Below are positions 5,418 through 6,999 of a stretch of 6,999 bases of DNA, piece by piece. The translations under genes and the position numbers were made by a program. How positions within the stretch are numbered: position 1 is the stretch's first letter; every line of letters starts with the position of its first letter. Under the pieces are notes generated by a model that did not search any database, had not been told where the DNA came from, and was given only the letters and a program-made list of their open reading frames with translations. The DNA comes from Pseudomonadota bacterium (GTDB taxonomy: Bacteria; Pseudomonadota; Gammaproteobacteria; GRL18). The stretch spans positions 1-6,999 of the forward strand of contig DAOVUE010000081.1 of the NCBI GenBank assembly GCA_030632745.1, read 5' to 3'.

Positions 5418-6999
5418 ATGAAATTAATAAAATTTAATCAAATACTATCAAACACGTTTTTTTCCCAATTTTTTAGATCAGGCATTGGTTTATGCCTGTT
5501 ACTAATGACCTTTGTAGTATTTGCATCAGATGGTGATATCGCATTAAAAATAGATTCCCCCGACTGGTTACAGATAAATTTAGGATTATTTGGCGGCCTG
5601 GCCCTCTTTCTGGCAGGTTTACAACTATTATCTGAGGGAATGAAAAAAGCAGCGGGTCAGGCAATGACTACCGTATTAGCAAAATTGACAACCAACCGTT
5701 TTATGGGGGCAGTGACGGGTGCTTTTGTTACCGGCATACTCAATTCATCTACTGTAACCACTTTGCTTGTTGTTGGTTTTATTTCCGGCGGCATGATGAC
5801 TCTTGCTCAGTCTGTCGGGGTTATTATGGGGGCTAATATCGGCAGTACAGTGACGGCTCAATTATTGGCTTTTAATCTGGCCGCTTATTCACTGGGCCCC
5901 GTCGCTATTGGCTTTTTTATGCTTTTTACTGCCAAAAGTGACAAGGTAAAATACTATGGCATGATGATTATGGGCATCGGCCTGGTATTTTATGGCATGG
6001 GACTGATGAGTGACGCAATGGTACCCTTACGTAATTATGAGCCTTTTCTTGATATTTTAAAAGAGCTGGAACATCCTCTAGCCGGTATTCTGGCAGGGGC
6101 TGTATTTACGGCTATTGTACAGTCATCTGCTGCAACCGTTGGTATTGCTATTGCCATGGCAAGTGAGGGTTTACTGGGCTTGTCTGCCGGCATTGCTTTA
6201 GCTCTGGGTGCCAATATTGGTACGGCAGTCACAACGGCTATTATGGGAGTTCTCAGCAGCAAGTCTGTTGATGCAGTCAGGGCCTCGGTTGTTCATGTCA
6301 GTTTTAATGTTATCGGAGTCCTTATCTGGCTGCCGTTTATCGGCTTGCTGGTTGATATTGCTGTGTGGTTATCGCCTTCCAGTCCTGAGCTAGAGGGAAT
6401 GGCTCGGGCAGCATCAGAAGTCCCACGTCAGATAGCCAATGCAAATACCTTCTTTAATATTATTAATACTGTAATATTTATTGGTTTTACCACCTGGTTT
6501 GCGCGCATGGCAGAATGGTTAATCGCTGATAAAGCACCCCAAAAAGGGATTATTATCGAACCCAGATACCTGGATGAAAACCTGTTGATAACACCCAACA
6601 TCGCACTGCAGCAGGTACGCTTTGAACTGGCCAGAATTGGAAATATTTCAATGGAAATGCTGCGCGATATTGTTCCGGCAATTAAAAATAATGATATGCA
6701 GCATGTTAAAAAAATTGCTAAGCGTTATGATGAGATCAGCATCCTGGAAGCAGAAATACTCAAGTACCTTGCTTTATTACGCAAAAATACGCTTTCAGAT
6801 GAAGATAGCCTTGAATTTCAATCTATTATGATGGCAGTGGATAATTTTGAAAGTATGGCCGGAATTATAGAAGGCAATCTGGTCACTTTAGCTGAAAAAG
6901 TAGCTGCCCTGGATTCAAGATCAAGTGAACAAACAAGAGCAATGATGCTTGATGTGTATAATTCCGTACTAGAATCAGTTGAGCAAACGGTGCAGGCAG
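5418..6999 (+). CDS. Na/Pi cotransporter family protein with C-terminal PhoU-like region (partial, 3' end outside window)
   Basis: The reading frame is open from ATG 5418 to the window edge (527 codons, no stop). GAGGA (5408-5412) five bases before the ATG supports the start. Residues 20-36 form a hydrophobic signal or first membrane helix (GLCLLLMTFVVFA). Two related Na_Pi_cotrans repeats follow. The first spans about 53-145, with GLFGGLALFLAGLQLLSEGM, NSST (109-112) and GANIGST (138-144). The second spans about 218-310, with QSSA (235-238) and GANIGT (264-269). The inverted-repeat fold with QSS-type motifs is typical of bacterial NptA/YjbB-like transporters, which move phosphate with sodium across the inner membrane. 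In the first repeat Asn replaces the usual Gln. From about residue 385 the chain is helical and charged, like the PhoU-like domain found at this position in many homologues. The solute is assigned by family only; phosphate import or export cannot be told from sequence. A sensory phosphorelay gene lies divergently upstream. Confidence 0.92.
   Translation, partial: MKLIKFNQILSNTFFSQFFRSGIGLCLLLMTFVVFASDGDIALKIDSPDWLQINLGLFGGLALFLAGLQLLSEGMKKAAGQAMTTVLAKLTTNRFMGAVTGAFVTGILNSSTVTTLLVVGFISGGMMTLAQSVGVIMGANIGSTVTAQLLAFNLAAYSLGPVAIGFFMLFTAKSDKVKYYGMMIMGIGLVFYGMGLMSDAMVPLRNYEPFLDILKELEHPLAGILAGAVFTAIVQSSAATVGIAIAMASEGLLGLSAGIALALGANIGTAVTTAIMGVLSSKSVDAVRASVVHVSFNVIGVLIWLPFIGLLVDIAVWLSPSSPELEGMARAASEVPRQIANANTFFNIINTVIFIGFTTWFARMAEWLIADKAPQKGIIIEPRYLDENLLITPNIALQQVRFELARIGNISMEMLRDIVPAIKNNDMQHVKKIAKRYDEISILEAEILKYLALLRKNTLSDEDSLEFQSIMMAVDNFESMAGIIEGNLVTLAEKVAALDSRSSEQTRAMMLDVYNSVLESVEQTVQA

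Noticed and set aside
5473..6831. Several short ORFs on both strands across the transporter region
   Set aside because: They lie within the long open transporter frame, which has clear family motifs along its whole length.

Overview
The window reads as a piece of an AT-rich, probably gammaproteobacterial chromosome. The evidence for this is the architecture of the hybrid histidine kinase, the Na/Pi cotransporter, and a family of GGGGTCAGAG-type palindromic repeats that I associate with gammaproteobacterial intergenic regions. The taxonomic call is an inference; no rRNA or other marker gene is present.

Left part (1-800). A stand-alone phosphoribosyl-AMP cyclohydrolase-like gene (hisI family, minus strand, GTG start with a strong AAGGAG) is bracketed by two intergenic repeat clusters built from the unit ATCAAAGGGGTCAGAG. 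Each cluster has one long near-perfect hairpin (27-28 bp arms, 3-nt loop) plus extra copies or fragments of the unit. The two clusters lie in opposite orientation. The cyclohydrolase has lost the acidic DCDxD metal motif of classical HisI (it reads NCEQN) but keeps all three zinc-type cysteines. The end of the right-hand hairpin appears to supply the -35 box of a promoter for the next gene.

Middle part (811-5261). A 1080-residue membrane hybrid histidine kinase (plus strand) carries a periplasmic ABC-substrate-binding-like sensor, one clear internal membrane segment, PAS, HisKA, HATPase, receiver and HPt domains, with every phosphorelay residue present. It converges, with 17 bp between stops, on a 396-residue minus-strand protein with a PAS-like domain, a DHp/HisKA-like helix pair and a receiver. 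That protein has no HATPase catalytic domain, so it cannot autophosphorylate by the usual route. A reasonable inference is that it sits downstream in a relay fed by a kinase in trans, possibly its neighbour.

Right part (5262-6999). Only 28 bp upstream of that protein's start, and divergent from it, lies a 39-codon ORF with a strong ribosome binding site. It is followed 8 bp later by a Na/phosphate cotransporter family gene with a C-terminal PhoU-like region. The transporter gene runs off the right edge (527 codons visible).

Taken together, the right two thirds look like a sensory phosphorelay beside a phosphate-type transporter. A functional link between them is suggested only by proximity. 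The most unusual points are the catalytic-domain-less DHp-REC protein, the repeat-bracketed divergent HisI, the repeat-derived promoter, and the small ORF in front of the transporter.
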